64,000 nucleotides of DNA, taken from positions 1 through 64,000 of the forward strand of contig JAUSLL010000018.1 of assembly GCA_030649335.1 (NCBI GenBank), in the 5' to 3' direction. Both the position numbers and the translations under genes were made by a program. Source of the stretch: Parvibaculum sp. (GTDB taxonomy: Bacteria; Pseudomonadota; Alphaproteobacteria; Parvibaculales; Parvibaculaceae). The notes beneath the pieces were generated by a model. The model was not told the origin of the DNA, made no database searches, and saw nothing but the letters and a program-made list of their open reading frames with translations. This document shows positions 53,319 to 63,320 of this stretch, piece after piece (the stretch's first letter is position 1; each line of letters opens with the position of its first letter).

Positions 53319-54182
53319 CTATTCCACCGCACCAATGGCCGCGCGACGACCCGATTTGCACAACGCCGAACTTTCGATGGAGCAAGGCGCATAATAGAGA
53401 CGCAAGGTCGGGCCATCTGTCGTCAGGTCGTAGCAATCCTTGGTGTTGTAGTTGATGGCCTGAGACTGATGACACCAGCGATTGCCTTCGATCCACCAAC
53501 GACCACTGGCGCTTTCGCTACGCGTCGATGAATAAAGATTGTGATAGGTCTGGCGGTAAAAATGCGTCAGCGTGACTTCGGTCGTCCCGTCGGGATGGAG
53601 CTTAATGACGGTGTTGATGGCGTTATTGGTGCCCTGAATATCGTCACGTCCCATGACATTGAGCTTGAACGTGCGCCCGGACATTTGCGTGGCAATCATC
53701 GCACCGGTGAGCGAATTGCCCTTCTTGTTGAGGATCGTCTCAATTGCCTGGCCGCGTGCGCCCTGCCCTTTGCCTCCGGCGACGCCCATGCCGGCGAGTT
53801 CTTCCTCAAGCGTAAGCTCGGGTTCCGGCTCTTCCTTGGGTTCCTCAACGACGGGACGCGGCTTCTCGTCTTTCGCTTTACGCGGCGCGACTTCCAATTT
53901 TGGTTTGGGTTTCGGCTTTGGTTTGACCTTGGGTTTCTCAACAGCGGGCTTGGGCTTCACATCAACGGCCTTGGGCGCGGCAAAGCGATCATGCGCATCG
54001 CCTGCGGCCAGCTGAAAAATCAACGCATCACCGCCGCCCGGTCCCGGCACACCATAAATACCACCGAACAAGAGGCCGAAAAAGAACAAGACGAGATGCA
54101 ATGCAACCGCAAAGACGAGGAATGCAAAGAGCCCCGGCGGTTGCGGTGTTTCGTTTTCTGCCTGCGTATGGTTCCAGGACAT
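53319..54182 (-). CDS. TonB-like protein with an atypical C-terminal domain
   Basis: 287 residues from ATG 54182. One membrane helix (17-43) precedes a Pro/Lys-rich spacer with KPKPKPKP repeats (65-105) and an acidic part, as in TonB/TolA. The last 120 residues do not look like a TonB C-terminal domain. They read FKLNVMGRDDIQGTNNA, IKLHPDGTTEVTLTHFY, GRWWIEGNRWCHQ and CYDLTTDG, with four cysteines, a beta-rich pattern resembling DUF995-like periplasmic proteins. It ends an ExbB-ExbD-ExbD operon, so it should be energised by that motor. Confidence 0.7.
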   Translation of the reverse strand: MSWNHTQAENETPQPPGLFAFLVFAVALHLVLFFFGLLFGGIYGVPGPGGGDALIFQLAAGDAHDRFAAPKAVDVKPKPAVEKPKVKPKPKPKPKLEVAPRKAKDEKPRPVVEEPKEEPEPELTLEEELAGMGVAGGKGQGARGQAIETILNKKGNSLTGAMIATQMSGRTFKLNVMGRDDIQGTNNAINTVIKLHPDGTTEVTLTHFYRQTYHNLYSSTRSESASGRWWIEGNRWCHQSQAINYNTKDCYDLTTDGPTLRLYYAPCSIESSALCKSGRRAAIGAVE

Positions 54183-54184
54183 AT

Positions 54185-54589
54185 TCAACGGGCCGACTCC
54201 GTCTGCAGGGTCACTTCTTTGACCCCCGCTTTACGCAACCCTTCCATCAGCGTCAGCAGCGCGTCGGCGGGCGCATCCTGATCTGCTTTGATGGCAATAC
54301 GGTCAGTGCCTTCTTCTTTCATGAAGCCTTTGACCATCAAGCCACTTAGTTCCGGCGGCACCATGTTTTTACCGAGCCAGACGAAGCCATCTTTCTCAAG
54401 ATAGAGCGTCGCCGGAAGTCGAGAGTTTTTATCGTCGATCTGACCCGACGGCAAAGCAACCTTCACCGGCTCCGACGGCTCCATTGTGCCCGCCAGCAAA
54501 AAGAAAATGAGCAGCAGGAACACGACATTGATGAGCGGCACCATTGTCTCGTAGGGCGGGCGGCGGCGTGGTTCGTCGAATTCAATCAT
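54185..54589 (-). CDS. exbD: ExbD/TolR-family protein (second copy)
   Basis: 134 residues. A single N-terminal helix VPLINVVFLLLIFFLLAG with the region's polar residue, and a periplasmic domain (TDRIAIKADQDAPADALLTL). ATGA-coupled to the first exbD. Proton-channel partner of ExbB. Confidence 0.92.
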   Translation of the reverse strand: MIEFDEPRRRPPYETMVPLINVVFLLLIFFLLAGTMEPSEPVKVALPSGQIDDKNSRLPATLYLEKDGFVWLGKNMVPPELSGLMVKGFMKEEGTDRIAIKADQDAPADALLTLMEGLRKAGVKEVTLQTESAR

Positions 54590-54993
54590 GGCTTGAACTT
54601 ATCCACTTTGGCGGTCGCGACATTTTTAACACCCGCAAGACGCGCCGCTTCAACGGCGGCAACGAATGCCTGTGTACGCGATCCTTTTTCGGCGAAAATC
54701 GAAACAGTAAGGTCCATTCGGCCTCCAAGCGCCGCTTTCACAGCCGCACCTAATCCATCGGCCGTTACCGGCTTTTCAGCAACCCGCGTCGATCCGTCAG
54801 CCATCAGCCAGATTTCAACAACATTAGCATCCTGCGGCAAGCCGCCTTCGGACGCCGCAGGCGTTGTAACAGTCAGCAGCTGTGTATGCATGAACGTAGT
54901 CGTCAGCATAAAGAATATCAGCAATTGGAACACGACGTCGATCAGCGGTGTAAGGCTGAACAGGCCGCGTCGCCTGATTGGCTCCTCGAACAT
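54586..54993 (-). CDS. exbD: ExbD/TolR-family protein (first copy)
   Basis: 135 residues. LTPLIDVVFQLLIFFMLTTT carries the conserved Asp of the proton path; the periplasmic part ends VKNVATAKVDKF. It differs clearly from the second copy, where this position reads PLINV (Asn). 20 bases after exbB. Confidence 0.93.
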   Translation of the reverse strand: MFEEPIRRRGLFSLTPLIDVVFQLLIFFMLTTTFMHTQLLTVTTPAASEGGLPQDANVVEIWLMADGSTRVAEKPVTADGLGAAVKAALGGRMDLTVSIFAEKGSRTQAFVAAVEAARLAGVKNVATAKVDKFKP

Positions 54994-55013
54994 GTCGGGC
55001 GCTCCGTTCTGAC

Positions 55014-55766
55014 TTACTGAGCCGCTTTCGAGCGAGGCGCGCCGGGACGCGCATGCAAACCGGCGATCACACGGGCCGAAGCATCGCGCATGGCGAGCCG
55101 CACCTGATCGACCTTGCCTTCAAATAGATTGAGCGCGGTGATGGCAGGCAGCGCCACCACGAGACCAACCGCCGTGGTGAGCAATGCGGTCCAAATACCC
55201 CCCGACAACAACGCCGGATCAACCTTGCTGCCACCGGCTTCAAGCTTCTGGAAAGCCTGAATCATACCGATAACGGTGCCGAGAAGGCCGAGAAGCGGCG
55301 AGACATTGCCGATGATTTCGAGCCAGCGGAAATAGCTTTGCAACGAGCCAAGCTCCAGCGCACCGACGCGCGCAATTTCAGATGCCACGTCTTCATCACG
55401 CAGATCACCGCGCAATTTGGCGCGGATACCAGCAGCCATCGCTCGGGCGAGCGGTGTGCGCGGCTTGGAGACGATTTTGAGTGCACCCTCAAGATCGCCC
55501 GCCTCAATGCGGGCAACCGCCGGATCAACAAAATTGCGCTTGGAGAGGCCTGCAGACCAATATTGGAAGATCTTGAGCAGAATGACCGCAGCTGAGACAA
55601 CCGACAGAACCATGAGCAGCATGACAATCGGTCCGCCCTTGTCGATCAGGGGCCCGAGCGCGAACCAGGGTTCGGCTGCATCACTGCCCGCCAGGGCCGT
55701 CGACATGATTTCCGCGGCAGTTTGCGTCGTTTGGACTGCTTCAGCAGCCACTTCTTCTCCGGCCAT
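55014..55766 (-). CDS. exbB: ExbB/TolQ/MotA-type proton channel protein
   Basis: 250 residues, three membrane helices (about 47-70, 150-175, 190-212). IGNVSPLLGLLGTVIGMIQA and GGIWTALLTTAVGLVVALPA are the MotA/TolQ/ExbB signature. Forms the pentameric core of the motor driving the TonB-like protein. First gene of the operon. Confidence 0.94.
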   Translation of the reverse strand: MAGEEVAAEAVQTTQTAAEIMSTALAGSDAAEPWFALGPLIDKGGPIVMLLMVLSVVSAAVILLKIFQYWSAGLSKRNFVDPAVARIEAGDLEGALKIVSKPRTPLARAMAAGIRAKLRGDLRDEDVASEIARVGALELGSLQSYFRWLEIIGNVSPLLGLLGTVIGMIQAFQKLEAGGSKVDPALLSGGIWTALLTTAVGLVVALPAITALNLFEGKVDQVRLAMRDASARVIAGLHARPGAPRSKAAQ

Positions 55767-55931
55767 TCGCTTCCCCTAAAACTCTACTTGTTTCCTCATG
55801 CGGAATTCGCGTGACCGCAGGGCGCCTTTTTAGTAAATTCACGTTACGAAACCATCGTCCGTATCAAACGTCAAGTCGAACAAATGATACAGCCGTGCTA
55901 AACAGGCATCAGAAGCTGGGAAATTGGCGAA

Positions 55932-56471
55932 ATGACGACAAGAAAAATGGAAACAGCACCGGCTGAAGCCCCGGCTAAAGCCACGCCAACGGCCGAAGAC
56001 GACACGTATCGCTTCTCGCCGCAATATCTACTGAATTTGCTCATTAATGTGGGCAGTTTTCTCGCCACTATTTATGACAGACGCAGCCCGCTGACACGTC
56101 AGCAAACACGCGTCATTGGCGTGCTGCTCGCTCAGGACGGACAAACGCAGACGGAACTCGCCAACGCCCTCCAAATTCACAAAGTGTCAGTTGGTATTTA
56201 TATCAGCGAACTTGAGAAAATGGGGCTGGTGGAGCGCCGTCAGCACGAGACAGACCGCCGTGCGAAATGCATTTTCCTGACGAAATTGCTCCACGCGACG
56301 AAGCACATCGGCATGAAGCACTACGACACGGTGCATCACATCGCGACCGAAGGCATCGACGAACAGGCCTATCTGAACATGCTCGATTGCATCGAGTTGA
56401 TGCGCACTAATTTGATGACACAAGACATCAAGGATCGCGAAAGATCAGCCGGCGCTTCGACCTCGAACTAG
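55932..56471 (+). CDS. MarR-family regulator
   Basis: 179 residues. TRQQTRVIGVLLAQDGQTQT, ELANALQIHKVSVGIYISEL and EKMGLVERRQHETDRRAKC are a MarR winged helix, with a Pro/Ala-rich N-terminal tail. Converges with the flavin reductase gene, 3 bases apart. Targets unknown. Confidence 0.9.
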   Translation: MTTRKMETAPAEAPAKATPTAEDDTYRFSPQYLLNLLINVGSFLATIYDRRSPLTRQQTRVIGVLLAQDGQTQTELANALQIHKVSVGIYISELEKMGLVERRQHETDRRAKCIFLTKLLHATKHIGMKHYDTVHHIATEGIDEQAYLNMLDCIELMRTNLMTQDIKDRERSAGASTSN

Positions 56472-56474
56472 CGA

Positions 56475-56966
56475 TCAGGGATTGCCGGTGGCCAGCCCCT
56501 GATAGCCGCCACGGTGATAAAGCAGTGGGCGTCCGTCTTCGCTATATTCAAAATGAGTGACGCGACCGAGCATAATGATGTGGTCACCTGCCTCGTGACG
56601 CGCATAAACCTCGCACTCAAAATGCGCCAATGCCTCTTCAAGCGCCGGGCAGCCATTGCTCCCGACTCTGGTGGCCAGGCCTTCAAGATTGTGGTCGCCC
56701 TGCTTTGCCAGCCGGTTTGAAACCTCGCGGTGATTTTCTCGCAGAATATTGACTGTGAAATGCCTCACTGTGCTGAAAACCGGCAGCGTGTCCGACTTCT
56801 TGTCGAGACTCCATAGAACAAGCGGCGGCTCAAGCGAAACAGACGAAAACGAGTTCACCGTGATGCCGATAGGCCCATTGCCCGGAACACAAGCTGTGAT
56901 GACCGCAACGCCCGTAGCGAAGTGACCTAGCGCGTTGCGGAACTTTCGTTTGTCTTCCTCGATCAT
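56475..56966 (-). CDS. Flavin reductase-like protein
   Basis: 163 residues from ATG 56966 (AAAGG upstream); a longer in-frame start adds 64 unrelated residues. FRNALGHFATGVAVITA, GITVNSFSSVSLEPPLVLWS and FTVNILRENH are the FMN-binding split barrel of two-component monooxygenase reductases (HpaC type). No oxygenase is adjacent. Confidence 0.9.
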   Translation of the reverse strand: MIEEDKRKFRNALGHFATGVAVITACVPGNGPIGITVNSFSSVSLEPPLVLWSLDKKSDTLPVFSTVRHFTVNILRENHREVSNRLAKQGDHNLEGLATRVGSNGCPALEEALAHFECEVYARHEAGDHIIMLGRVTHFEYSEDGRPLLYHRGGYQGLATGNP

Positions 56967-57237
56967 CCGGCGGCCTTTTATTAACGCTCTATTGACTGAT
57001 GTAGCGCGATTCTGGGACGGGAAACGCCGCGCTTCACCCTTGTTCTCCGCGATTAAGGACAGTGCCGCCCTGCAGCGCAACCCAGCGAGAATGCAACTCC
57101 ATAGATTTTCACGCAAATCTCCCAGAATACACTTGGCGTTAACAGCCATTAGCCACAATGCAAGGTGACAGGACGTCTGCGGGTTGCCTTGGGCCCGTGT
57201 ATTGGTGGGACTTCAGTAGAAGAAAGTGGCGGGCGCG

Positions 57238-58104
57238 ATGCGGCTGATCGTGGGATTAATCATTGTTTTGGGTAGTGTGTTCGGCGGGTATGCAGCCTCC
57301 GGTGCCCATTTGGCTGTGCTATATCAGCCCTTTGAATTCGTCATCATTCTGGGCGCCGCTGCAGGCGCATTCGTGATTGGCAATTCGCCCACTGTTCTGA
57401 AAAGTACACTGGGCATTTTCGGCACGCTGTTTCGCGGCCCGCGCTACGGCAAAGCCGCCTACCTCGAATTGCTCGGCCTCCAGTTCACGCTGTTCAAGCT
57501 CGCCAAGAGTAAAGGCAACCTCGCGCTCGAAGTGCACGTTGAAAACCCGCAAGACTCGGCGATCTTCACGGCCTTCCCGACATTTGCCGCCGACCACCAC
57601 GCAGTTGAATTCATGTGCGACTACCTGCGCATGATTACGCTGGGTACGGAAAATGCGCATGAGTTGGAAACACTCATGGACGAAGAACTCGAAACCCACC
57701 ATCAGGAACGTGAACAGCTTGTCGGCGCCATTCAGGCGCTTGCCGACGGCACACCGGCGCTCGGCATCGTTGCCGCTGTGCTCGGCGTTATTCACACCAT
57801 GGGCTCGATCGATCAACCGCCGGAAATTCTCGGCCACCTCATCGGCGGCGCGCTCGTAGGGACATTCCTCGGTGTGTTGTGCGCCTATGGTTTCTTCGGT
57901 CCGATGGCTCAATCACTGAAGTCCATCTTCGAAGCCGAATCCAAATATTATCTGTCGATGAAAGCGGGTCTGCTCGCTCACATGGCCGGCTACGCGCCCG
58001 CCGTCTCCATCGAATTCGCACGCAAAGCATTGATGTCAGATGTCCGTCCGACATTCATCGAAGTTGAACAAGCAACAGCCAATCTGCAACCCGCCGCAGG
58101 CTAA
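57238..58104 (+). CDS. motA: Flagellar motor stator MotA
   Basis: 288 residues from ATG 57238; GTG 57226 is an alternative. Four membrane helices: LIVGLIIVLGSVFGGYAASG, FVIILGAAAGAFVIG, then ALGIVAAVLGVIHTMG and LIGGALVGTFLGVLCAYGFF. The proton channel of the motor, with MotB. Other flagellar genes are not in view. Confidence 0.95.
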   Translation: MRLIVGLIIVLGSVFGGYAASGAHLAVLYQPFEFVIILGAAAGAFVIGNSPTVLKSTLGIFGTLFRGPRYGKAAYLELLGLQFTLFKLAKSKGNLALEVHVENPQDSAIFTAFPTFAADHHAVEFMCDYLRMITLGTENAHELETLMDEELETHHQEREQLVGAIQALADGTPALGIVAAVLGVIHTMGSIDQPPEILGHLIGGALVGTFLGVLCAYGFFGPMAQSLKSIFEAESKYYLSMKAGLLAHMAGYAPAVSIEFARKALMSDVRPTFIEVEQATANLQPAAG

Positions 58105-58125
58105 GGGCTTAAACGGGATCAGATC

Positions 58126-59067
58126 ATGGCCGACGCACCTATCATCTACAAAAAAGTCAAAAAGGCAGCTCACGTCCATCACGGTGGAGCGTGGAAGATC
58201 GCCTATGCCGACTTTGTGACCGCCATGATGGCGTTCTTTCTGCTGATGTGGCTCATCAGCATGACCACGCCGGAACAGAAGCAGGGTCTTGCCGACTATT
58301 TCGCACCTGCCAGCGTCAGCCGCTCAACAAGCGGCGCCGGTGGTGTACTCGGTGGTACAGCGTTTGAAGTGGATGGTGCGCGCATGGCCGGTTCGGCCCC
58401 GCGTGTCGTCATGACCATCTCAACACCTGCCGCACCAAAAAGTGTTGAGACAAACGACAAACGCACGGCCGATGCCTCCGACGGCAAGCGCGAATCGAGT
58501 GAAGCAGAATCCACCGCACAAGGTCAGATCAGCAACAACACCTCAGCGGTCGAAACCAACGCCAAGGAAGAACAAAATTTCCGCAGCGCTGCCGAAAGCC
58601 TGCGTCAGGCAATGCAGGACAATCCGGAACTAGCCGAACTGTCGAAAAACGTCATCATCGACGAAACACCGGAAGGCCTGCGCATCCAGATCATCGATCA
58701 GGATGGGCGCTCCATGTTCCCGACAGGTCATGCCGAACCCTATGAACGCACGCGCCTGTTGCTTCAGGCTGTCGGCAAAATCCTGCTGCGCTTGCCCAAC
58801 CGCATCAGCATCGCGGGCCACACAGACAGTGTGCCTTATCAGGGTGTGCCCGGCTATTCCAACTGGGAACTGACGTCTGACCGCGCCAATGCGGCCCGCC
58901 GCATCATTGACGCTCAGGGCTTGCCGGACGACCGCATCTTTCAGGTCGTCGGCAAGGCAGATTCGGAGCCGCTCTTCCCCGAGGACACCCGCATGGCCGC
59001 CAACCGCCGCCTGAGCGTCGTGCTCCTGCGCGAAGCTCCGCCGACACCGCCAAATATGCGCCCCTGA
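58126..59067 (+). CDS. motB: Flagellar motor stator MotB
   Basis: 313 residues. AYADFVTAMMAFFLLMWLIS contains the proton-carrying Asp, PEQKQGLADYF is the plug region, and ISIAGHTDSVPYQG, NWELTSDRANAARRI form the OmpA-type peptidoglycan-binding domain. 21 bases after motA. Confidence 0.96.
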   Translation: MADAPIIYKKVKKAAHVHHGGAWKIAYADFVTAMMAFFLLMWLISMTTPEQKQGLADYFAPASVSRSTSGAGGVLGGTAFEVDGARMAGSAPRVVMTISTPAAPKSVETNDKRTADASDGKRESSEAESTAQGQISNNTSAVETNAKEEQNFRSAAESLRQAMQDNPELAELSKNVIIDETPEGLRIQIIDQDGRSMFPTGHAEPYERTRLLLQAVGKILLRLPNRISIAGHTDSVPYQGVPGYSNWELTSDRANAARRIIDAQGLPDDRIFQVVGKADSEPLFPEDTRMAANRRLSVVLLREAPPTPPNMRP

Positions 59068-59147
59068 TTTTCGCCTCCGGACTTGCGCTCCCGCCTTCTT
59101 CTCCCCACATTCAGTGGCGACGTGAGCGAGAGGGAGCCGCAACGCCT

Positions 59148-59642
59148 ATGAGCGAACATAACAACGCTGTGGACCGCATATTCGGTGAAGCAGGCAGCGA
59201 TGGGGCCTATGTCTGGCCCGCCGGTACCTTTGACGGGATCATCGTCTCTCGTGTACTGGCCTTTTGCGCCGACGTTGCCGTCATTCTCGTGCTGCTCACA
59301 GTGGCACTCATCGCCTATGTGATCCTGACAGCGGTAACATTCGGCTTGTTCTGGCCTGCAATCTCACTCGCTCCACTGATCCCGCTGGCCTATTTCACCC
59401 TGACGCTGGGCGGACCGCATTCAGCTACCCCGGGCATGCGCTGGCAAGGGATCGAACTGCGCACCTGGGACGGATATCGCCCCGGTTATGTACAAGCCGC
59501 CATCCAGACAATTCTGTTCTACGTATTTTGCGGCTTTGTGCTGGTACTGCTGGTGCCGCTATTCAACTATCGCCGCCGCTGCCTGCATGACTACCTATGC
59601 GGGACGGTGTTTGTACGCGCGCCGGGACTTGTCTCGGTCTGA
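59148..59642 (+). CDS. RDD-family membrane protein
   Basis: 164 residues. FDGIIVSRVLAFCADVAVIL begins the RDD domain (variant R..A..D), with helices at about 30-50, 58-80 and 115-135, and GGPHSATPGMRWQGIELR between. Family function is largely unknown; some members transport small solutes or ions. Confidence 0.85.
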   Translation: MSEHNNAVDRIFGEAGSDGAYVWPAGTFDGIIVSRVLAFCADVAVILVLLTVALIAYVILTAVTFGLFWPAISLAPLIPLAYFTLTLGGPHSATPGMRWQGIELRTWDGYRPGYVQAAIQTILFYVFCGFVLVLLVPLFNYRRRCLHDYLCGTVFVRAPGLVSV

Positions 59643-59729
59643 TAGCGTTCTGCCCCTCGTCATCCCCGCCCGTCCGCTCTATTGTAGGCTAGCCGGACAG
59701 TTTGCCGGCGGTTGAGACAGAGCGTCCCT

Positions 59730-60461
59730 GTGACAGAGCATTTTGGCAACCGGTTTCCGCAGTTTTACATCACAGCTCCCCAGCCGTGCCCCTATCTGCC
59801 GGGCCGTTTCGAAAAGAAGGTGTTTACGCATCTCCTCAGCGAAAATGCCGTAAGCCTCAACGACACGCTCAGCCAAGCCGGATTTCGCCGCAGCCAGAAC
59901 ATCGCCTACCGCCCCGCCTGCGACGGCTGCTCGGCCTGCGTCTCGGTGCGCATTCTCGTCAATGAGTTTGAACCCAACCGCAGCTTCCGCCGCATTCTGA
60001 CGCGCAACGACGACCTCACCGGTGCAGTCACCGACGCCCGCGCGACGCAGGAACAATTCTCGCTGTTGCGGACCTACCTAGACAGCCGCCACCCGGAAGG
60101 GGGCATGGCCGATATGACGGCGCTCGATTACGTCTCCATGATCGAAGACACAACAGTGCGCAGTTCGCTCATCGAATACAGACAAGGCGGCGAACCAACG
60201 GCGCCGCTCATTGCCGCGGCGCTGACCGATCAACTGCAGGATGGCTTGTCGATGGTTTACAGTTTCTACGATCCCGATGACGTAAGCCGCAGTCTCGGCA
60301 GCTTTATGGTCCTCGACCATGTGGAGCGCGCCCGCGCCCTCGGCCTGCCCTATGTCTACCTGGGATATTGGGTCGCGGATTGCCGCAAGATGGCCTACAA
60401 GATGCGCTTCCGTCCGCTCGAAGCTCTGGGCCTCGATGGCTGGCACGCCGTCACTGACTAA
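59730..60461 (+). CDS. bpt: Aspartate/glutamate leucyltransferase (Bpt; arginyltransferase family)
   Basis: 243 residues from GTG 59730; TTG 59712 is an alternative. [36 protein letters not shown] and [20 protein letters not shown] are ATE/Bpt signatures. Attaches Leu to N-terminal Asp/Glu, feeding the ClpS/ClpAP N-end-rule pathway. Confidence 0.94.
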   Translation: MTEHFGNRFPQFYITAPQPCPYLPGRFEKKVFTHLLSENAVSLNDTLSQAGFRRSQNIAYRPACDGCSACVSVRILVNEFEPNRSFRRILTRNDDLTGAVTDARATQEQFSLLRTYLDSRHPEGGMADMTALDYVSMIEDTTVRSSLIEYRQGGEPTAPLIAAALTDQLQDGLSMVYSFYDPDDVSRSLGSFMVLDHVERARALGLPYVYLGYWVADCRKMAYKMRFRPLEALGLDGWHAVTD

Positions 60462-60499
60462 CCCGCACGACAACACACCAAAAATTTCAGGAGACAGAC

Positions 60500-60979
60500 A
60501 TGGCCAGCTCGCCACAGCCAGACCTCGGTAGACGCATGATGAACCAGGCGCTTGCCGTTCTCGCCATGGTCGGCGTCATTGTCTATTTCGTCTATTCCGG
60601 CAATGTCGAACTCGACGAACCTGTGGTCTTCGAAGTTACCACCACGCAAGGTGCGACCGCCGGCACCGCGGACGTAATCCCCGTCACTCTCGAATTGCGC
60701 ATCATCAATCTGAGCAAGGATGGTGCGGCGCTGACGGTGCCGTCGCAATGCGACACTTTCAATTGGTTCCTGACCGGCCTCGACAACGAATTTGTGCAGT
60801 CGATGGCCGATGAAGGCGACTGTCCCAAGCAAACGGTTTCCACATGGCTTGATGCCAACAAGGCCATGGAAGAAACACATGTTCTGGCGCTCGACCCCAA
60901 GCGCGTGCACCCCGGTGAATACCGGTTACACGTCCGCTATTGGGGCCACGAAACAACCAAAGATATCACGATCAAATAA
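60500..60979 (+). CDS. Membrane-anchored BsuPI-like domain protein
   Basis: 159 residues. A helix (MNQALAVLAMVGVIVYFVYS) anchors a beta-sandwich whose pattern LELRIINLSKDGAALTVP, CDTFNWFL and PGEYRLHVRYWG resembles the BsuPI (intracellular proteinase inhibitor) fold. Two cysteines could pair outside the membrane. Follows bpt by 38 bases, ends 3 bases before the converging parC. Confidence 0.6.
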   Translation: MASSPQPDLGRRMMNQALAVLAMVGVIVYFVYSGNVELDEPVVFEVTTTQGATAGTADVIPVTLELRIINLSKDGAALTVPSQCDTFNWFLTGLDNEFVQSMADEGDCPKQTVSTWLDANKAMEETHVLALDPKRVHPGEYRLHVRYWGHETTKDITIK

Positions 60980-60982
60980 GAC

Positions 60983-63238
60983 TCACGCCGCGCCGAAGCG
61001 GCCGCCGAACTTAAAGCCAGAGGGATAGCCCTTAGGGGGCAGACGACCGGCCTGCGCACGCTCGCCGCGCCAATCCTTGAGATCGCTCGCCGAGAAATTC
61101 CGCGCACGGTTGGAACGGTCATAGACGATCAGACCTTCCTTGAGTGTGAAGCATTTCACGTCACCCAGACCGCCATCCTTATACTTCTGAAGGCGCACAC
61201 CCTTGCCGCGCGTCATCTCGTTGACATCTTTTAGCGGGAACACCACGAGCTTACGGTTCTCACCGATGACTGCCACCTGATCGCCTTGCACCACTGTGCA
61301 CACAACGGCTTCGTCAGTGCCCGACACATTCAGCACCTGCTTGCCCGCACGGCGCATAGCCACCACTTCGTTCTCAGGCACAACAAAGCCGTTGCCTTCA
61401 TGCGAAGCCACCAACAATTTGCGGTCTGGCTCGTGGACAAAAATCTGCACCACGTCGCGGCCCTCTTCCATGTCGATCAGCAAGCGCACGGGCTCGCCGT
61501 GACCGCGACCGCCCGGCAGCTTATCGCAACCCAGCGTATAGAAGCGTCCGTCCGTACCGAACAGGATGAGCTTGTCGGTCGTCTCGGCATGAAGGATGAA
61601 GCGATCTTTGTCGCCTTCCTTATATTTGATATCTGCGTCCGGCCCCAGATGCCCCTTCATGGAACGGATCCAGCCTTTGGCCGAAAAAACGATAGTTATA
61701 GGCTCGCGTTCAATCATCGCGTCGATCGGTACAAATTCGACATTGGGCGCATCCGCAAATGTCGTGCGGCGCTTACCGAGCGGTGTCGTTTTGCCGAATT
61801 TGGTTTTGACCTCTTTGATCTCGTCCGAAATGCGCGCCCATTGCGCGTCTTCCGACTTGAGCAAGGCGCGGATTTCTTTCTGCTCGGCGGTCAACTCTTT
61901 GTGCTCGCCGCGAATTTCCATTTCCTCAAGCTTGCGCAAGCTGCGCAGACGCATATTGAGGATGGCTTCGGCCTGATTGTCTGTGAGCTTGAAGGCCGCA
62001 ATCAATTCGCGCTTCGGCTCATCCTCATAGCGGATGATGCGGATAACTTCATCCAGATTGAGATAAGCAACAAGATAGCCTTCGAGCACTTCCAGCCGCT
62101 TGGCGATTTTTTCCAGCCGGAAATTCGACCGACGAACCAACACCTCCTGACGATGCGCGAGCCAGGCACGCAGCACTTCGCGCAGGCTCATAACACCCGG
62201 CACTTGCCCCGCCGACAACACATTCATGTTGAGCGAGAAACGGTTTTCAAGATCGGACGTCCGGAACAACGATTCCATCAAATGCTCGGGCTCAACACCT
62301 TTGCTCTTCGGTACCAGCACGAGACGGATGTCTTCCGACGATTCATCGCGCACGTCCTCAAGCAGCGGCAACTTCTTGTTGACCAGCAGCTCGGCAAGCT
62401 TTTCGACAAGCTTTGACTTCTGTACCTGATAGGGAATTTCAGTGACGACGATCTGCCAGAGGCCGCGCGGCAATTCTTCTTTGAACCAACGCGCGCGCAC
62501 GCGAAAACCGCCACGCCCCGTCGCATAAGCTTCGGCTATCGACTCTTTGCTCTCAACAATAATGCCGCCGGTCGGAAAATCAGGTCCCGGCACCAATTCG
62601 GTGAGTTTGGCCGCAGATGCATTAGGATATTTGATGAGGTGCAAGGCTGCTTCGCACAGCTCAAACGCGTTATGCGGCGGAATGCTGGTCGCCATGCCAA
62701 CTGCAATGCCTGCCGACCCATTAGCGAGCAAATTGGGGAAAGCCCCCGGCAACACCATCGGCTCTTCTTCGCTGCCGTCGTAAGTCTCGCGAAAATCAAC
62801 GGTGTCTTCGTCCAAACCGTCGAGCAACAGAGCGGCGACTTCGGTCATGCGCGCTTCGGTATATCGCATGGCAGCCGCATTATCGCCGTCGATATTGCCA
62901 AAATTGCCCTGCCCGTCGATCATCGGATAGCGCACCGCAAAATCCTGAGCGAGGCGTACAAGTGCGTCATAAACCGATTGGTCGCCATGCGGGTGATATT
63001 TGCCGATCACGTCGCCGACCACGCGTGCGCACTTCTTAAAGCCCGAGCCCGGATCAAGCTTCAACTGCCGCATGGCAAAAAGCACACGCCGATGAACCGG
63101 CTTCAACCCGTCGCGCACATCAGGCAGCGCGCGATGCATGATCGTCGAGAGCGCATAGGCGAGATATCGCTCTTCCAGCGCTTCCCTCAGATTGATGTCC
63201 TGTGCGGGGCCCTCCGGGGGCGTGACGACCTTGGCCAT
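60983..63238 (-). CDS. parC: DNA topoisomerase IV subunit A
   Basis: 751 residues. [40 protein letters not shown] and catalytic Tyr126 in [10 protein letters not shown] are diagnostic; ParC rather than GyrA by length and the short C-terminal part. Decatenates chromosomes. The phage GapR protein, if it acts like Caulobacter GapR, would stimulate enzymes of this kind. Confidence 0.95.
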   Translation of the reverse strand: MAKVVTPPEGPAQDINLREALEERYLAYALSTIMHRALPDVRDGLKPVHRRVLFAMRQLKLDPGSGFKKCARVVGDVIGKYHPHGDQSVYDALVRLAQDFAVRYPMIDGQGNFGNIDGDNAAAMRYTEARMTEVAALLLDGLDEDTVDFRETYDGSEEEPMVLPGAFPNLLANGSAGIAVGMATSIPPHNAFELCEAALHLIKYPNASAAKLTELVPGPDFPTGGIIVESKESIAEAYATGRGGFRVRARWFKEELPRGLWQIVVTEIPYQVQKSKLVEKLAELLVNKKLPLLEDVRDESSEDIRLVLVPKSKGVEPEHLMESLFRTSDLENRFSLNMNVLSAGQVPGVMSLREVLRAWLAHRQEVLVRRSNFRLEKIAKRLEVLEGYLVAYLNLDEVIRIIRYEDEPKRELIAAFKLTDNQAEAILNMRLRSLRKLEEMEIRGEHKELTAEQKEIRALLKSEDAQWARISDEIKEVKTKFGKTTPLGKRRTTFADAPNVEFVPIDAMIEREPITIVFSAKGWIRSMKGHLGPDADIKYKEGDKDRFILHAETTDKLILFGTDGRFYTLGCDKLPGGRGHGEPVRLLIDMEEGRDVVQIFVHEPDRKLLVASHEGNGFVVPENEVVAMRRAGKQVLNVSGTDEAVVCTVVQGDQVAVIGENRKLVVFPLKDVNEMTRGKGVRLQKYKDGGLGDVKCFTLKEGLIVYDRSNRARNFSASDLKDWRGERAQAGRLPPKGYPSGFKFGGRFGAA

Positions 63239-63320
63239 ATCTCAACTTTCAACAACAGATAGCAGGCCCGCAAACTGACGTCTGCGGTCCCGCCTTTATA
63301 TCAACGATTCGCGGCCCGTT

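Noticed and set aside
61286-62416. 376-codon frame opposite parC
   Set aside because: Antisense shadow of parC.
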